Part shown: piece by piece, positions 1 through 12,200 of the stretch
How positions within the stretch are numbered: position 1 is the first letter of the stretch
Layout of the letters: each line of letters begins with the position of its first letter
Assembly (NCBI GenBank): GCA_020809705.1
Contig: CP085829.1
Location: 2,790,001-2,854,000, forward strand
Direction of reading: 5' to 3'
From: Calonectria ilicicola
Taxonomy: Eukaryota > Ascomycota > Sordariomycetes > Hypocreales > Nectriaceae
DNA: 64,000 nt
Notes under the pieces: model-generated
Told to the model about the DNA's origin: nothing
What the model saw: the letters and a program-made list of their open reading frames with translations, nothing else
The model's database searches: none
Made by a program: the position numbers and the translations under genes

Positions 1-579
<579 letters not shown>

Positions 580-626
580 TTTGGCGGATTTTGTTGGAAC
601 TTCTTGAAAAAGTGTTCGGGAACGTA

Positions 627-778
627 CTGCGGGGGGTCTCAGTTAGTGAGTGTTGATGATTGAGTTGAGGGAGAGTCGAGAACAAGCTGATAGATGAGGC
701 TCACTGCAACGCAAGGCAGAGCAAGACCATCAAAGCTAAACAAGCTTGGAGCTCACTGGAGGAGAGAAAGGAACATAC
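627..778 (-). other. Probable intron in the tef1 5' UTR
   Basis: On the minus strand a GTATGT donor at 778 and a CTAAC branch-like site followed by CCCCCGCAG ending at 627 enclose about 152 bp just before the tef1 ATG at 579. The flanking upstream stretch (about 790-880) is strongly CT-rich, as expected for a highly expressed fungal leader. A leader intron in tef1 is common in filamentous fungi. It is inferred from splice signals only. Confidence 0.6.
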
Positions 779-3700
779 AAATTCGCAGAGGGGTTGCTTG
801 AACCTGGTATGCGAGACGAGGAGCAGAAGAAGAGAAAAAAATCAAAGACGAAGGGTGGGAGGAGGAGATTTAAAAGGACGACGGCAGGTGGGTAGGGGGA
901 GGGGTGGGGTGAAGGAGCCTGCTTGCACCGCGCGGGGCAACACCTGGCACAGACCGGCAAGCCCTAACACGACTGAGGTTTTTTTTCCTGCCCTCGAGCT
1001 CGCGCACTTGCAGTTTTTTCGTCGCCAAGGCCCAATCAGAGGCCTTCTCAAGGCGCTTGCTCGATGGTACCGGAGGAGTCCAGGCCATCAGCAGGGTTGA
1101 GGTGGCCGTGTGGAATGGTACGAGCGCTGGGAGCTCTCAAGGGGCACATGCCAAAGAGCATCAAGGTTGAGGGCTCGGTATAGAGCTCTAGCTGTGAGGA
1201 AGTAAACTGTCTAGATGGGTGCAGTCGATGGCATCATAGTGCTAGTTGATGAGTCTTGAATCTCGGATCCGTGATTCATGATGCTGAGATGGTATTGAGC
1301 TGCTTTCTTCAGTGCTGCCACCAGCCATAACCTCCAGGCCGAAGCGCCCTGTCTTACGGACACACAGCAACCTGCGGGGAGCTGTTTCGAGTTTCTCCAG
1401 CACGCGCCGCCAGCAAAAAGCCCAAGCGCGAATCAGTATGTGCATCACTGCTGAAGACGAAGCACGCGAGTCGGTTTACTGCTCATCCTCAACCCGTCTC
1501 CCGCCTGTGCCATCCGTCTATCTACCATTCATACCTACGACCATCTCACGGAAAAATTGACCCCCTACACAGCAACGTCTCACCACCCCTCCAAACTGGT
1601 GGAGGGCTGCCAGAAACGGACGAGGTACATGGAATCTGTTAGCAGCTACTTGCGGGGACATTGGCCACACCCACGACAGGCGCCCAAGCAGAAAAAAAAT
1701 TTCGCTACGGCCTAAAATTCAACATTGCAAGCCCTCGTCGCGCGTGGGCGGGCTGGACGGTTGCTTAGGGTGGGTTAATGCTCCATCGCGTACCCTGCTT
1801 GTTTTCTGCCGTGGAACCCTTCTGCCCAACCTGCTTCGCCCCTCTTCGGTTGTCAGCCCAACGCAAACGGCCGGCGTGAGTCACTAAGCGATGTAAGTGA
1901 AGGCTGGCCTTGGTGAATGAAAATTTTATTGTCACGCCGAGCGAGTGTAATCTCCCCAATTATTGTGAAGTGCGTGGTGCGTCTCAGAAAGGCTGGCCGA
2001 AGTAGAGTGGCCGTCGCCGTATCAGTCATAATTTTTTTTTTTTGGACCTCAATTTTTTTTCCCGTCGTCGCGCTCGAGCGGGAGGGGGAGGGGCAGCAAC
2101 CAAGCGCACACATTCGCTATCGCCGAGCAAAAGCTGCCCCTCCTCCCCCTCCTTTGGCGCCTCAAATTTAGGCGGCCATCCTTGCGCACGTCGGCACCCT
2201 TGTGAAAAGAGGGACGTCATGCCCCGCCGCTAGCGGTTGCCACCACCACACGGATTTTGTGCGCGCACGGAAGATCTGCCCAGGACGAAAAAAAAAAAAA
2301 ATATTATACCCAGATACAATGAGACAAAACATCATCACCCATGCGAGCCTTATCAAAACAGACCAGGGGGGGTTGATGAGGGGTTGTTGTTTTCATTCTC
2401 CTTCCGTTACAACCTGCAAGCTCCGTAGCCAAACGCAGCAGCAGCTTCCAGCATGCTCATAGCACACCCAGAATTCTCAGACAAGACGCGGCGGATCCCG
2501 CCCCCGTTGGCAACGTCCACCGTGTCATACGTCGTCGTTGCATGTCATGTTTGTCTCATCAGTGCCGCCGAGGGCTTTACGCAGCAATTTCTGCCCCTCC
2601 CCCTCCCCCTCCTCTCCCTGGTCGTCAAGCAAAGCTACTGGAGCTAGCAATGAACAAGACCACCCGCCCCCCGGACAACCGCACCAAAAGAATGGGGATC
2701 TAGACCAACCAAAGCATGCTCAATTGCAGGAGGGGCAAAAGTGAAAAAAAAAAAAAAAATTCCCAGCCACGGTGGATCTTCGCGAGACAGCTAATGCACC
2801 TCACCACCTCCCATGCGCCAATGCGCGGCAAGGCAGCCCATTCATTCCATTCCATTTCCCACTCGGGCAAGTTGCTTTGCGTCTCGACGTCGTCTGCGGA
2901 CACTGCTGTATCGCCTCCGAACCACTGCCAACCCACCAAACTGTACATGAAGGAGGCACAATGGCCCACCTGTGAGGGCCTCTATTGCTCACCGCCCTAG
3001 CCAACGCAACGTAGCGCAACGCGTCTGTCTATCATCGGGCAGCGGGTTCTCAGTCCCAGTCCCAGTCTTGGGCAATTACATGAGGAGTTTTTCTTAGGTT
3101 GAAAATTTGTATCTGCATGCTACATGGACATCAACACGACCCCACGTGCACAGTTCTTTCGTTACTTTCTCCCCCCCTTGTCTTGGGCTACCCTCACCGC
3201 ATGCGTCCATAGCCCCCGTGGCCCCATTTCGGGAACTCATCATCTCTAGACAAGCTCACGTGTGGAGTTCTTTTTCCTCGGCCCATGCGGTTTCGTAAAA
3301 AAACTACTGCGGCGGATCCATAGTTGTGTTTTGAACTCGGCATTCATTGCAAATGCAGAAATCATCTGACGATGCTAATGAACGTAATGTTATGCAAGGA
3401 CATGATATGATGATGCTGGTCTTATCATCTGAATGCAAACCCATGTTCAAGACCGTGTAGGGTAAGCGCATATCCAAAGTTTGGTTCTCAAATCAAGAGC
3501 CGCAGAGACTATTAGGAGAATTTGCCAAGGTTGAGGTGTAGTCCGAACGTTGTCACTTGATGCAGCTCCAGTTCGGTCTAGACCCATTCTGTCGGTTTGG
3601 CGGAGCTGCCAGTTTCTGAAGCCAGAGACTATAAAGCTACGGGCCCCCTTCGTGACCTTCGTGAGCGTATTTGGGTCTCTTCCTATCGAGTGTCTCATAA

Positions 3701-4135
3701 CTGTCACTCTCGTGCGTCATTTACATGATTTCCTCTCATGGCACCGTTTCTATATCTATATTCAGGAGTCAAAACCTGCCTTCTGTTGCTCTAATCTAAC
3801 CACAGCCTGATTTGGACTTATTCGTCAGCCAAACCCAGCAATCGAGTCCACCACCATGACAACTTTGATGAAGATCACAACCCTCTAAGCGACAATCGCT
3901 CGCTTTGCCTGTCTCTCCGAAAACCCAGCCTGTTACACCGCGTACGGACCGACGCAGCAGTGCCCCACCATCGCCAAGTTTTCGTCGCCTGCCTGCCTGC
4001 ATGTCACACAACGCCACTACGGCGTTTGCCAGCTGACAAACAGCCCTCAGCAAGCGACACAACTTAAAGGACAGAACTAGCAGCCAGCTTTGCAACAAGA
4101 ACCGAATAAACCACGCCCCGTGGTCGAGTGGTTAA
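779..4135. other. Intergenic region: tef1 promoter side, no gene recognised
   Basis: No open frame here shows family similarity or coding-like composition. The part next to tef1 is CT-rich on the minus strand with a TTTAAA stretch near 870, which fits a strong housekeeping promoter. Homopolymer runs (T at about 2033-2044, A at about 2288-2300 and 2744-2759) and C/T-rich patches (2585-2625, 3168-3180) are scattered through it. The right-hand part leads into the tRNA-like gene at 4136. Confidence 0.6.
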
Positions 4136-4223
4136 GCCCGTATAGAGTAATAGCAACTCGTTGGACTCCTATGACCCCTATAGGTGTAAGCCAAGGATCC
4201 TGGTGCAAATCCGGGTGCGGGCT
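4136..4223 (+). tRNA. tRNA-Arg(CCT)-like gene with a 17-nt intron
   Basis: A cloverleaf can be drawn by hand. The acceptor stem GCCCGTA (4136-4142) pairs with TGCGGGC (4216-4222) over 7 bp including one G-T pair. TA sits at positions 8-9. The D stem GAGT/ACTC (4145-4148, 4156-4159) closes a 7-nt loop. The anticodon stem begins TTGGA at 4161 and anticodon CCT is at 4168-4170. A 17-nt intron (4172-4188) follows A37, at the canonical 37/38 position. The T stem CCTGG/CCGGG spans 4199-4215. Oddities are a D loop AATAGCA lacking the usual GG, a T loop TGCAAAT instead of TTCAAAT, and one mismatch in the anticodon stem. It may therefore be a diverged or pseudo-tRNA. A T-run follows at once. Confidence 0.5.
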
Positions 4224-4225
4224 AC

Positions 4226-4233
4226 TTTTTTTT
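4226..4233 (+). terminator. RNA polymerase III T-run terminator
   Basis: Eight consecutive T residues start three bases after the tRNA-like 3' end. This is the usual Pol III stop signal and supports the idea that the element upstream is, or recently was, transcribed by Pol III. Confidence 0.5.
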
Positions 4234-4669
4234 CCTAATTTTTATTTTTTCGCCTAGGTAAGCGATTTTTTCTAAGTTTGTTTTGAGCCGATGTAAAAAA
4301 AAAAAAACCGCGTTTGAACCAAGTGCTCAGTTGGTTGAATTGCTCCTCGTCCTCATTGTCGTGTGTGACGTTGCATATCTTGATCGCGATATTTGGTGGG
4401 GCATCACATTGTATTCCCACGCAACAGCACACCACAAATGACATCGCAAATCATGAGGAATCATGTTCAAAAATTTACGTAGAATTCATTATCCTTGTAT
4501 ATGCTCTAACTATATCATGCTTGTTCAAGTTACAAAGGTCTCGATCTGGAACAGCAGCTGGATTCGCTGCGCCCATGATGAGAACCATATCTACACGGCT
4601 TCTAGCCTTTATGTACAATCTACTCATCGTACAACATCACGTAATATCCTCTCAATGTATTCATGCAAA
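4234..4669. other. Intergenic region downstream of the MFS gene
   Basis: AT-leaning DNA with T and A runs (4225-4260, 4297-4308). It lies between the tRNA-like gene and the 3' end of the minus-strand MFS gene and presumably holds that gene's 3' UTR. No gene is recognised. Confidence 0.5.
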
Positions 4670-6142
4670 TCAGTTCGCCTTCTCGGCGGCTTTGCCTTTG
4701 GCGCTCAGCATGGCCTTGGGAGTCTTCAGTCCCAAGAACGCGGTGGTAGCAACAACTGCAATACCAGTCGCACCCATGCCGTAAGCCACCTCTCTTCCAG
4801 CCCACCAGTAGACGCTGGTAAACAAAATTGGTCCAAGACCACGGCCCAGCTGGCCCCAGCTACGGAGCATGCCGAGCTTGTTGCCACGCTCATCATCGCT
4901 GGCTTCGAAACTGCTCAGCGCGTTCAAGCCAGTAACGACGGTTGCTGATGTCATAGCAAGGCAAGTTGCGGCAAGATAGAGACCTCCAATGCTAGAAACA
5001 CGAGCAAGAAGGATAAAGGAAAAGAGGCAAGCAATAACACCAATGCGCACTGACAACAGTGGGGGCAGACGTCGAGTGACACCTCCTTGGAGGATAGAAG
5101 CTACGAGACCAACGTAGCCAAGGAGTCTTCCGTTCTTTGCCGAAGTAAATGCAAAGAGCTCATAGGTCATGAAAGACAGTGAGCTTTCCATACCCGAGAA
5201 GAAGAGGAGGAAAACAAAGTGGACGGCGTTGAGGATGAAGTGGGAGTTGGTCCGCTCAACCTTCTTAGGCGCCGCCTTTTTCTCCTTGTCACCCTTGCTC
5301 TTAGCGCCGGACATGGACGGCAAGGTCTCGGGAAGGGCAAAGTATAGGTAGAGGGTCTCGATGACGATTAGGGCGAGGCTGAAGCCGGCTGCCGTCGCAA
5401 AAGGGTTGGCAGCTACGGTCGAGATGGTGCTCAACCAAGCACCTAGGCCAGGACCGAACGTAAAGGCAATGGAAAAGCAGGCTCCAATCATAGCCATTGT
5501 CGAACCACGGTTGGACTCGTCTGAAATATCACTAGCCATGGCAGTAGCAAGCTGCACGTTGCCCTCCGATAAGCCGCCCACGACTCGACTAGCGATGAAG
5601 GTGCGGAAGTCGACGGCGGCAACCCAGAGAAGGACGGAGAGAATGTTTCCGCACATAGAGGCGAGGAGGGCCTTGCGACGGCCATAACGATCGGAGAATG
5701 CGCCGATGAGGGGCGAGGCGATAGCTTGGAGAAGTCTAGAAAAAAAAGGTCGCTTGTTAGCGTCATGCGTTGAATAGCGAGATCGGAAACCGCCACGTAC
5801 GAGAACAGAGAGCCTAGTGCGCCGCCCAGCAGCACAATATCATGTCGCGAATCGATCGGACGAGAAAAGGCAGTCTTGTATCGGTGCAGTCCGTTTAAGA
5901 CAGACTGGAGGAGGGTCGCCGGGCCGTCGCCGTCGATATCGGTGGCCTCGTGGTCGCGGTAGAACTCGAGGAGCTTCGGAAAGAGGGGAAGAATGAAGGT
6001 GAAGGAGATCTGGGTTTCGCGGTTATATGGTTAGAATAGGCGATCATTTCGGTGTATAGGGCTTGCATACCAGGTCCAGAAGGAGGGAAATGGTAATGAC
6101 CCGGAGGACCTTCTTCCTGGCGGCGGGTTCAATGACCGCCAT
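4670..6142 (-). CDS. Major facilitator superfamily transporter (TetA/MFSD10-like)
   Basis: Predicted 448-aa polytopic membrane protein from three exons: 6142-6071 (24 codons, MAVIEPAARKKVLRVIT...), 6009-5801 and 5735-4670. The introns are 6070-6010 (GTATGC..CAG) and 5800-5736 (GTACGT..TAG), and the joints keep frame. The MFS motif A, seen as SDRYGRRK, falls right after the second joint, near residue 107, in the loop between TM2 and TM3. A lysine-rich cytosolic linker (GAKSKGDKEKK) separates the two six-helix halves. The layout resembles the tetracycline-resistance-protein-like MFS group (human MFSD10). The substrate cannot be told. The next gene upstream, the P450, is on the same strand about 1.4 kb away. 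The start is the third ATG of a CATCATCATGG cluster, chosen because it opens the frame. Confidence 0.85.
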
Positions 6143-6513
6143 GATGATGGATCTGGAGTGGATGCACCCAAGAGGACAGCTGGGCAAATGCGACGTGAGA
6201 GGCAAGACGGAGAATTAAGACAAGCGCATCAAGAAGAGAGTGAACGATGAATCGAAGAAACCACCAGAATAAAAAAAAGAAAACGACACAGAAAGGGGAT
6301 GTGAAACGAGATGAAACACGTCGCAGGAGGTGACGAAGTAGAGAACTGACTTTCTCGGATGGCCATTGTGTCATTTGAGTTGGACAGCATCGACCACCTC
6401 GGCGAATCAGAAAGCTCGGCTGCTGGCCTTAAGCTCCAGCCTCGGCGCGTATTCTGGGGGGGGGGGCATTACGTTCCAGAAGCACCCTGGCTCCTGTATT
6501 TCCGTATTTCCAG
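6143..6513. other. Promoter side of the MFS gene
   Basis: Upstream DNA of the minus-strand MFS gene. It holds a G-run near 6458-6468 and no recognisable gene. It ends at the AT-rich inverted-repeat element. Confidence 0.5.
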
Positions 6514-6745
6514 GTGCAGTACAATACACCCCTTGAAAGATTGTGCCCCTGTGACTTCCTTACCCTAAACCTCAACTACCTGAAATTATTAGTTTAATAG
6601 TAAAAAAAAAAAAAAAAATTAATAAATAAATAAATATTAATAAGCTTTATAAATAAATTACTTATTTACTTTATTTATATAATAATTATTTATTTATAAT
6701 TTAGTTGAAAGATGGTGGGAAAAGGTAGATAGGGTTGTACTGTAC
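6514..6745. mobile_element. AT-rich inverted-repeat element, MITE-like
   Basis: About 230 bp with a core of nearly pure A/T (about 6586-6716: A-runs, AAATAAATAAAT). It is bounded by imperfect inverted repeats, GTGCAGTACAA at 6514-6524 and TTGTACTGTAC at 6735-6745. Just inside the left end lies TTGAAAGATTGTGCCCC (6533-6549), whose last 16 bases recur at the end of the AT-rich element near 55.2 kb. There is no coding capacity. This suggests a non-autonomous DNA element, possibly further AT-shifted by repeat-induced mutation. The exact ends and target duplication are uncertain. Confidence 0.4.
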
Positions 6746-7526
6746 TCCCCTTCAGGGGATGTGATGGACTCCACCACGTCCATGGCAATCAATTAGATTG
6801 GAAATATTATCGGATGGAGCATGATTGGACCATTAATGGGAAGATCTACAAGTGTTTTCGGCTAGGAATCACTAGGGAAATATGGGACAAGGTATGAAAG
6901 TCAAATCAAATGTATTTTCTAATTTTTGGGTATGTTTTTCGGGTTTTCTTCATAATAGGTTGGTTTTTTTTTGTTCGTTTTCGTTTTCGTCATCGGTCCT
7001 CCAAATCCAGCTACCTGGCGATTTCCAGACCTCGGTGTTTTTTGTTAATCGTAACCGTTCGTGTTCATAAAAGCGTGACAATGTGAGAGTAAAAGTAGAA
7101 AAAAAGGGGTAATCAGCGCGCCCCTGTTGGCAGTGGGAGATTTTGTGTGGTTCCCATCAGCAGTCCACATGCAGAACAATAACTTTCCTGTACAGACGCC
7201 GGCTGAATTCGCATTCATGAAAAACAAACAATCTTCCTTTTAAACATGAACGAGACTCCAGGTGTTCCAGCAAAACAAGGTGATCCAGATAACATATCAG
7301 ATACATATGTGGGATATCAAACGCCTCTGCGAAAGAGGAGAACGAGAAAGAGTAAAGATAAAAATAAAAGGAGCTTGATGCACACGCGATGTGTCAGGCC
7401 CGAAGTATCGTAACGTAAACTCGTAATTTTTCTTTTCGTCCATCATGTCGGTTGAAAACCGTTTGGTCGTATCAAGAAATCCTGTAAAGGATTTACTAGT
7501 TATTAAATCATTAGGGTGTCTGTAGC
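6746..7526. other. Intergenic region, 3' of the P450 gene
   Basis: Lies between the AT-rich element and the P450 stop codon. It is T-rich around 6960-7000, and no open frame resembles a gene. It presumably includes the P450 3' UTR. Confidence 0.5.
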
Positions 7527-9261
7527 TTAGAATGGCTCAAAGACGAATCGTAGACCCTCGGATCCCTTATAGGGAATGGGGATGAAGTAGTCCGCTGCCA
7601 TCTCGCAGTCGCGAACCCGTGTCTCGTAGATCCTCAAGCAACCGATGTCACCCTCTCTGACATCGCCTTCGTCACTTCCGAAGACGACACCTCCGCTTCC
7701 CCATTGTCGGAACAACTTGGAAAGCATGAGGAAGAGTTCGGAGTGAGCGAGAGCCATGCCCAAGCAGACGCGGCTACCAGAACAGAAGATTGACAGATAC
7801 TTCTCCAGGTACTCGCCATCCTCAACCCAACGCTCAGGATGGAATCCCCTGGCGTCGTAGAAGATGGACTCGTCCATGACGGTCTTGTATGGGCTCATGC
7901 CCACAATAGATCCGGGAGGAAGTTGCCATTCCTTGTCGTTCTCGCGATCATAGTAGACAACGGTCTCATCGGGAGCAACACGTGCTAGACGGCTGCTGGT
8001 TCCAATGCTGAGACGCAGTGCCTCCTTGACCACGCCACGAAGGTATGGGAGGTTCTCGAGCTTTGAGAGAGGAACGTTCTCATTGGGGTCTGGAATGGCC
8101 TCAAAGAGCTCGTCGCGTAGCTTGCTGAGAGTGTGTGGGCGGTTGAGAAGGTGGAAAGTCGCCAGCGACATGGCCCAAGATGTAGTCAGTGTTCCTCCTT
8201 GAACGAGGATCTGACCTTCTTGTGCCAGCTTGGCAGGCGTCTTTTCGCGAGTGGACTTTGTTGAGTACAACTCAGAGGGGATCAGATTGCCAGCCTCGAG
8301 CATCAACTTCTCCGAATTCTGCTGGGATTCGAGGCTGCGGATTTGCTCAATGATGTCATTCTTCATCTTGAGAAATCCGCCCCATCCAGGCATGCATCGG
8401 CTTGAGATTGACTCGGGCAGAGCGTTGACGAGAGTGAGCACCCAGTTGACGTGCTTCACAAAGGGACCCATGTGGGTTCCAATGAGAAGGTTGTTGGTGA
8501 CTTCAGCGCCAAAATCCGACTTCTCAACCAAGTGATCGCTGCGAGCAAAAGCATACTCGTTGATCACGTCGTTGGTAAAGGCAGAGAACGGGTACATGAC
8601 GTCGAGAGGCTGACCTTGAGACACTTCGGCGTAGTTCCGAAAAGCATCCAACAGAGCATCCACTCGCTCCTCAATCACCGGCTGCAATCTGCGCACACTC
8701 TGAGTTGAGAAGAAAGGGTTCAGCGCACTTCGCCTCAACTTGGGGACGTTGTGGTCGATAGTCGCAAGAGCACTCTCTGGTGCATTGTTAGTCTCGATGG
8801 GGATCAGCGCAGGAGAAGAAAGCTTCTTACGAGGAGCACCGGACTGCGTACGTTGTTAGTCAACCATGATTCTTTATGCTTATGCAATGCTTAATGAGTG
8901 TGATGCATACCTGCTGAGTGTAAAAAGTCCACTTGTCTCGGCGACGGCTGGGTCCAGTGTAGAGCTCCGAGAAGAAGTCGGGGTCTCCCACGTGGACCTC
9001 CCAGGGGTTGATTCGAACGATGGGGCCATATTGTTCGTGCATGTCGATAATCTTGAATGTATATTGTCCACCAAGGACAACATCGTAGTAAAACTCATAG
9101 TACTGAGTCAGTGCCGCAAGCTTGGGTCCGGGGATATGGGCCAGCGGGCTGAACCATAGCCGGTAGATGACCAGCAGTACGACATAGACAGACCAGATGC
9201 CCGCAAGCAGGCACAAGGTCTGCTGCCAGCTGAGGGCAGCAATGTTCTCTAGGACCGCCAT
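7527..9261 (-). CDS. Cytochrome P450 monooxygenase
   Basis: Predicted 555-aa ER-bound haem-thiolate monooxygenase from two exons: 9261-8911 (117 codons) and 8843-7527. The intron 8910-8844 has GTATGC donor, CTAAC branch and GCAG acceptor. The N-terminus carries one membrane anchor (about residues 13-37) followed by the proline hinge HIPGPKL. Near the C-terminus are the K-helix EALR (391-394), PERW (453-456) and the haem loop [10 protein letters not shown] (470-479, with Cys477 as haem ligand). The I-helix reads GGTLTT (333-338), so the usual acidic residue is Leu. Fungal P450s of this look often oxidise secondary metabolites. No polyketide, peptide or terpene synthase is seen nearby, so the substrate is unknown. 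The start gives a normal membrane anchor. Confidence 0.93.
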
Positions 9262-12200
9262 GATGGTCCTAGTAACCGATCATGAGCGACTCGCCCGTGC
9301 AAGGCGGTCTTGTCATTGAAAAAGGTATAAAAATGAATTAATGAATTGCCCGCAGGGCCCGCCCGACTCGAGGCGGTTTGACTTAGTCGGGCAAGACCAA
9401 GAGTGAACCGGCGCTCATGAGAAGCACAAGACGTGCAGACGGGCAGGTTATGTAGTGCGTCCTGGCCACGCATGTTAGGCCGTCTCTTTCACCTCCTCAT
9501 GTGTAAATGGGCCAGCTTTGGGGGCCATGGGCGCGGCGGGTGCGGGCCGCGTGGAGTCCTGCTCTGGCGGTGTGAAGAATGCTAAGACAAGGGATAACCA
9601 GACGGCCAGCTGTCACCGCAAGTACAGCGCCGTTTGTTGGTAGAATCGGCCCTCCACGCCGCAGAGAGCGGAGCCCCGGAAGCGCTTGAGCCAATGGGTA
9701 CGCCATCCGGGAGCCGGGGACGCTGACACGGCTTGTGCACGCTTGTGCACAGTGGACGAAGCCATTGGATCGCTAACGCGAAACGCAGGCACCGGGGAAC
9801 TGAATTCTTGCTCGAGGCTGGGCTAAACGGGCTGTTCGTCAGGGGCTAGGCTTGACGGTCCCTTCGAAATAGGGGAGGGGGAGGGGGATCGAAGAGGTTG
9901 GACGGCGATGGATGGATGGGCGAGGGGTAACGAGGCGGCGGAAGAGGTTGGTGATGGTGGTGCAGAAGGGGATCATAGCGCTAGCTCTCAGTGGTTGGCA
10001 GTGGTGTTGATCGGTTGCTACCGAGTCGTGAGATGGCAGGGAAATGAGCCAAACAGGGGCCGGAGTTTGAATCACACAACACTGTCTGAAAGGAGAACCA
10101 CAGCCGTTTTGGACCACGTTCTGCTCATCGTTAGATTGCGGATGGGCCACTTGTTCGCCCGATGCGCTGTCGTGACAGCTTGGGTATCCCAGCCCAGCCT
10201 CCGACTTTGGCACAGGCGGGGTGGAGTCTCTCCAGCGTTGCACTCCGGACCTTCCTAGATCAAGGCCGTACTTGGCCCAAACAAGATTAGATCTCTCCTG
10301 GAGAGTGAGAATCTTTCGTCCAAACTAAGCGGACCCGATGTGCTAGTGTGCATCGAGATGAAGAAGCGGGCACTGTTCGCGTAGTACACGATAATGCACA
10401 ATCTCCCCCTCTAAGAGCTGAGAGGCGTACGCAGTAATGCGTGCAATGTGTGTGTGCATGATAAGGCCAATGTATGCCGAACAGAAAACATGCATTGGGA
10501 TCTCTCAAAAATAGAACCCATCTCGTCACTCAGAAACATACCATCCTGCGACCAGTTTGGACCCAACACCTGCACGCGCAGCACATCGGCCAAAAGCCGT
10601 TCCGGGATATCCTCTGCGCGCCTATCTCTGCAGCAGACACCATGTTCTAGCAGACCCTGCGTCCTGCACCTCTCCCAGGCTCATCTCCTTACCCTGTCCC
10701 GCCTGTTTGAGCACGCGTTGGCACACAGGCGAGGACTGGACTGAGGGCGCTCCAGTGTTACGACTGATCCTCGGGACATCAGACCATCGTAGTGAGAGCA
10801 TCTGGCCAGGGCGCACACCGCACAAAGGGAGTGCTGCCATGGAAACCAGGGTGACGGGTCTCCCGTAATCGGATTTATATCAGATCTACATTCTACCCTT
10901 TGTGGAAATGACCTGGAGTGAAGTAGCTTTCCCTTGCGTCACTTTCGTTTCAAAAAAAAAAAAAAAAAATTAATGTTCACAGTCGGTGAACAGCCGTGGC
11001 TCCAGTGCCAGAAACACACATTGCGAAGCCACGTCTTGATTGTCCCATACCCCACCGTACTGAAATAAAAAGGCTCCCTCGGGAGGCAAAATAATGAATT
11101 TCGCGGCATCTATGGTTGTAGAATATTTCCAAAGGGTTACAAAGCGTCAAGGCGAGTAATGACCGGCAGTAAGGCTGCTATCGACCAACAGCTGCCCAAG
11201 TGATACACCCACCACCTGCATCGTGTATACACATGTGACCTCCACGCCCTTCCACTACACCTTTGACAGCCAGCCCACGGGACGTGCTTCGTGCAGCAAC
11301 AAATACTGATAGTAGATGGAGCAAAGGGAAAAAAAAATTTCCGTCTGGACCATCTTGGGTCATCCTCCCATCTTTTTTATCCACCTCTGGCCGCGGTGCA
11401 CGGCCGGAGCTGGGACCCGGGCTCCGGGCTGGGTCGACGGCTCAGCCCGTGATGCGATGCAGCCCAGCCCAACTTTTCCCCGCCCCCACCACACACGCGA
11501 CGCAAATCTGGGGTATAATTGAGACGAATAAAGCCTTTGGGGCCTGGAGCTACGCATGTATTGCGACCCTCCACATATGTGCCTAGGGACCATTGTGTGC
11601 TATTGTGAATCATTATTTAACCACGCGTTTCTCTCCCGTTTGCCGCCCGTTTGCCGCCTAGTGTCTCAAACCCCTCACGCTTCACGTCATCATCGGCTTG
11701 GGCAACTCCAATCATCTTGGTTGGCAAAAATACCTCTTGCCGCTACTATCCGGCAAAGTTTCTCAGCACACTAGACGTTTCTAACATGAGAGCTTGGAGC
11801 TAACTAGTTTCAATTTTTTTTTTCCTCAAGACTCAGCAGCTTTGTTCCCGTCATTGGTAAACCATGAGGTTGAAAAGTCGCTTGCTCTGCTGTGATGCCT
11901 GACACTGTATGTAACGGAGGTCTCGGGGGGCCTCAGTGACGCACCGAGACCAGAGGAAAAGTTAACTCGGTGCTACTCTTCCCACTACTCCGCTAGACAG
12001 TTTTTTTTTATTTTTTTATTTCCTTCTTTTCAATTAGTTCCATCAGCCATTTTGCCGATGAGGGTCGTCATTCTCGTTCCACTTGTCTCTCAATTGGCTT
12101 GTGTACCATCCCCGCAGAGCAGATCTGTTTTCCCGTCCTTACCCCATTTTCCTCTGATGCAGGTCGCCTCTTGCAACAAGAGGCCCCGAGGAAATTTCCC

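Noticed and set aside
4670..9261. MFS plus P450 as a secondary-metabolite cluster
   Set aside because: No polyketide, peptide or terpene synthase and no pathway regulator is present nearby. The MFS protein looks like a conserved MFSD10-type carrier.
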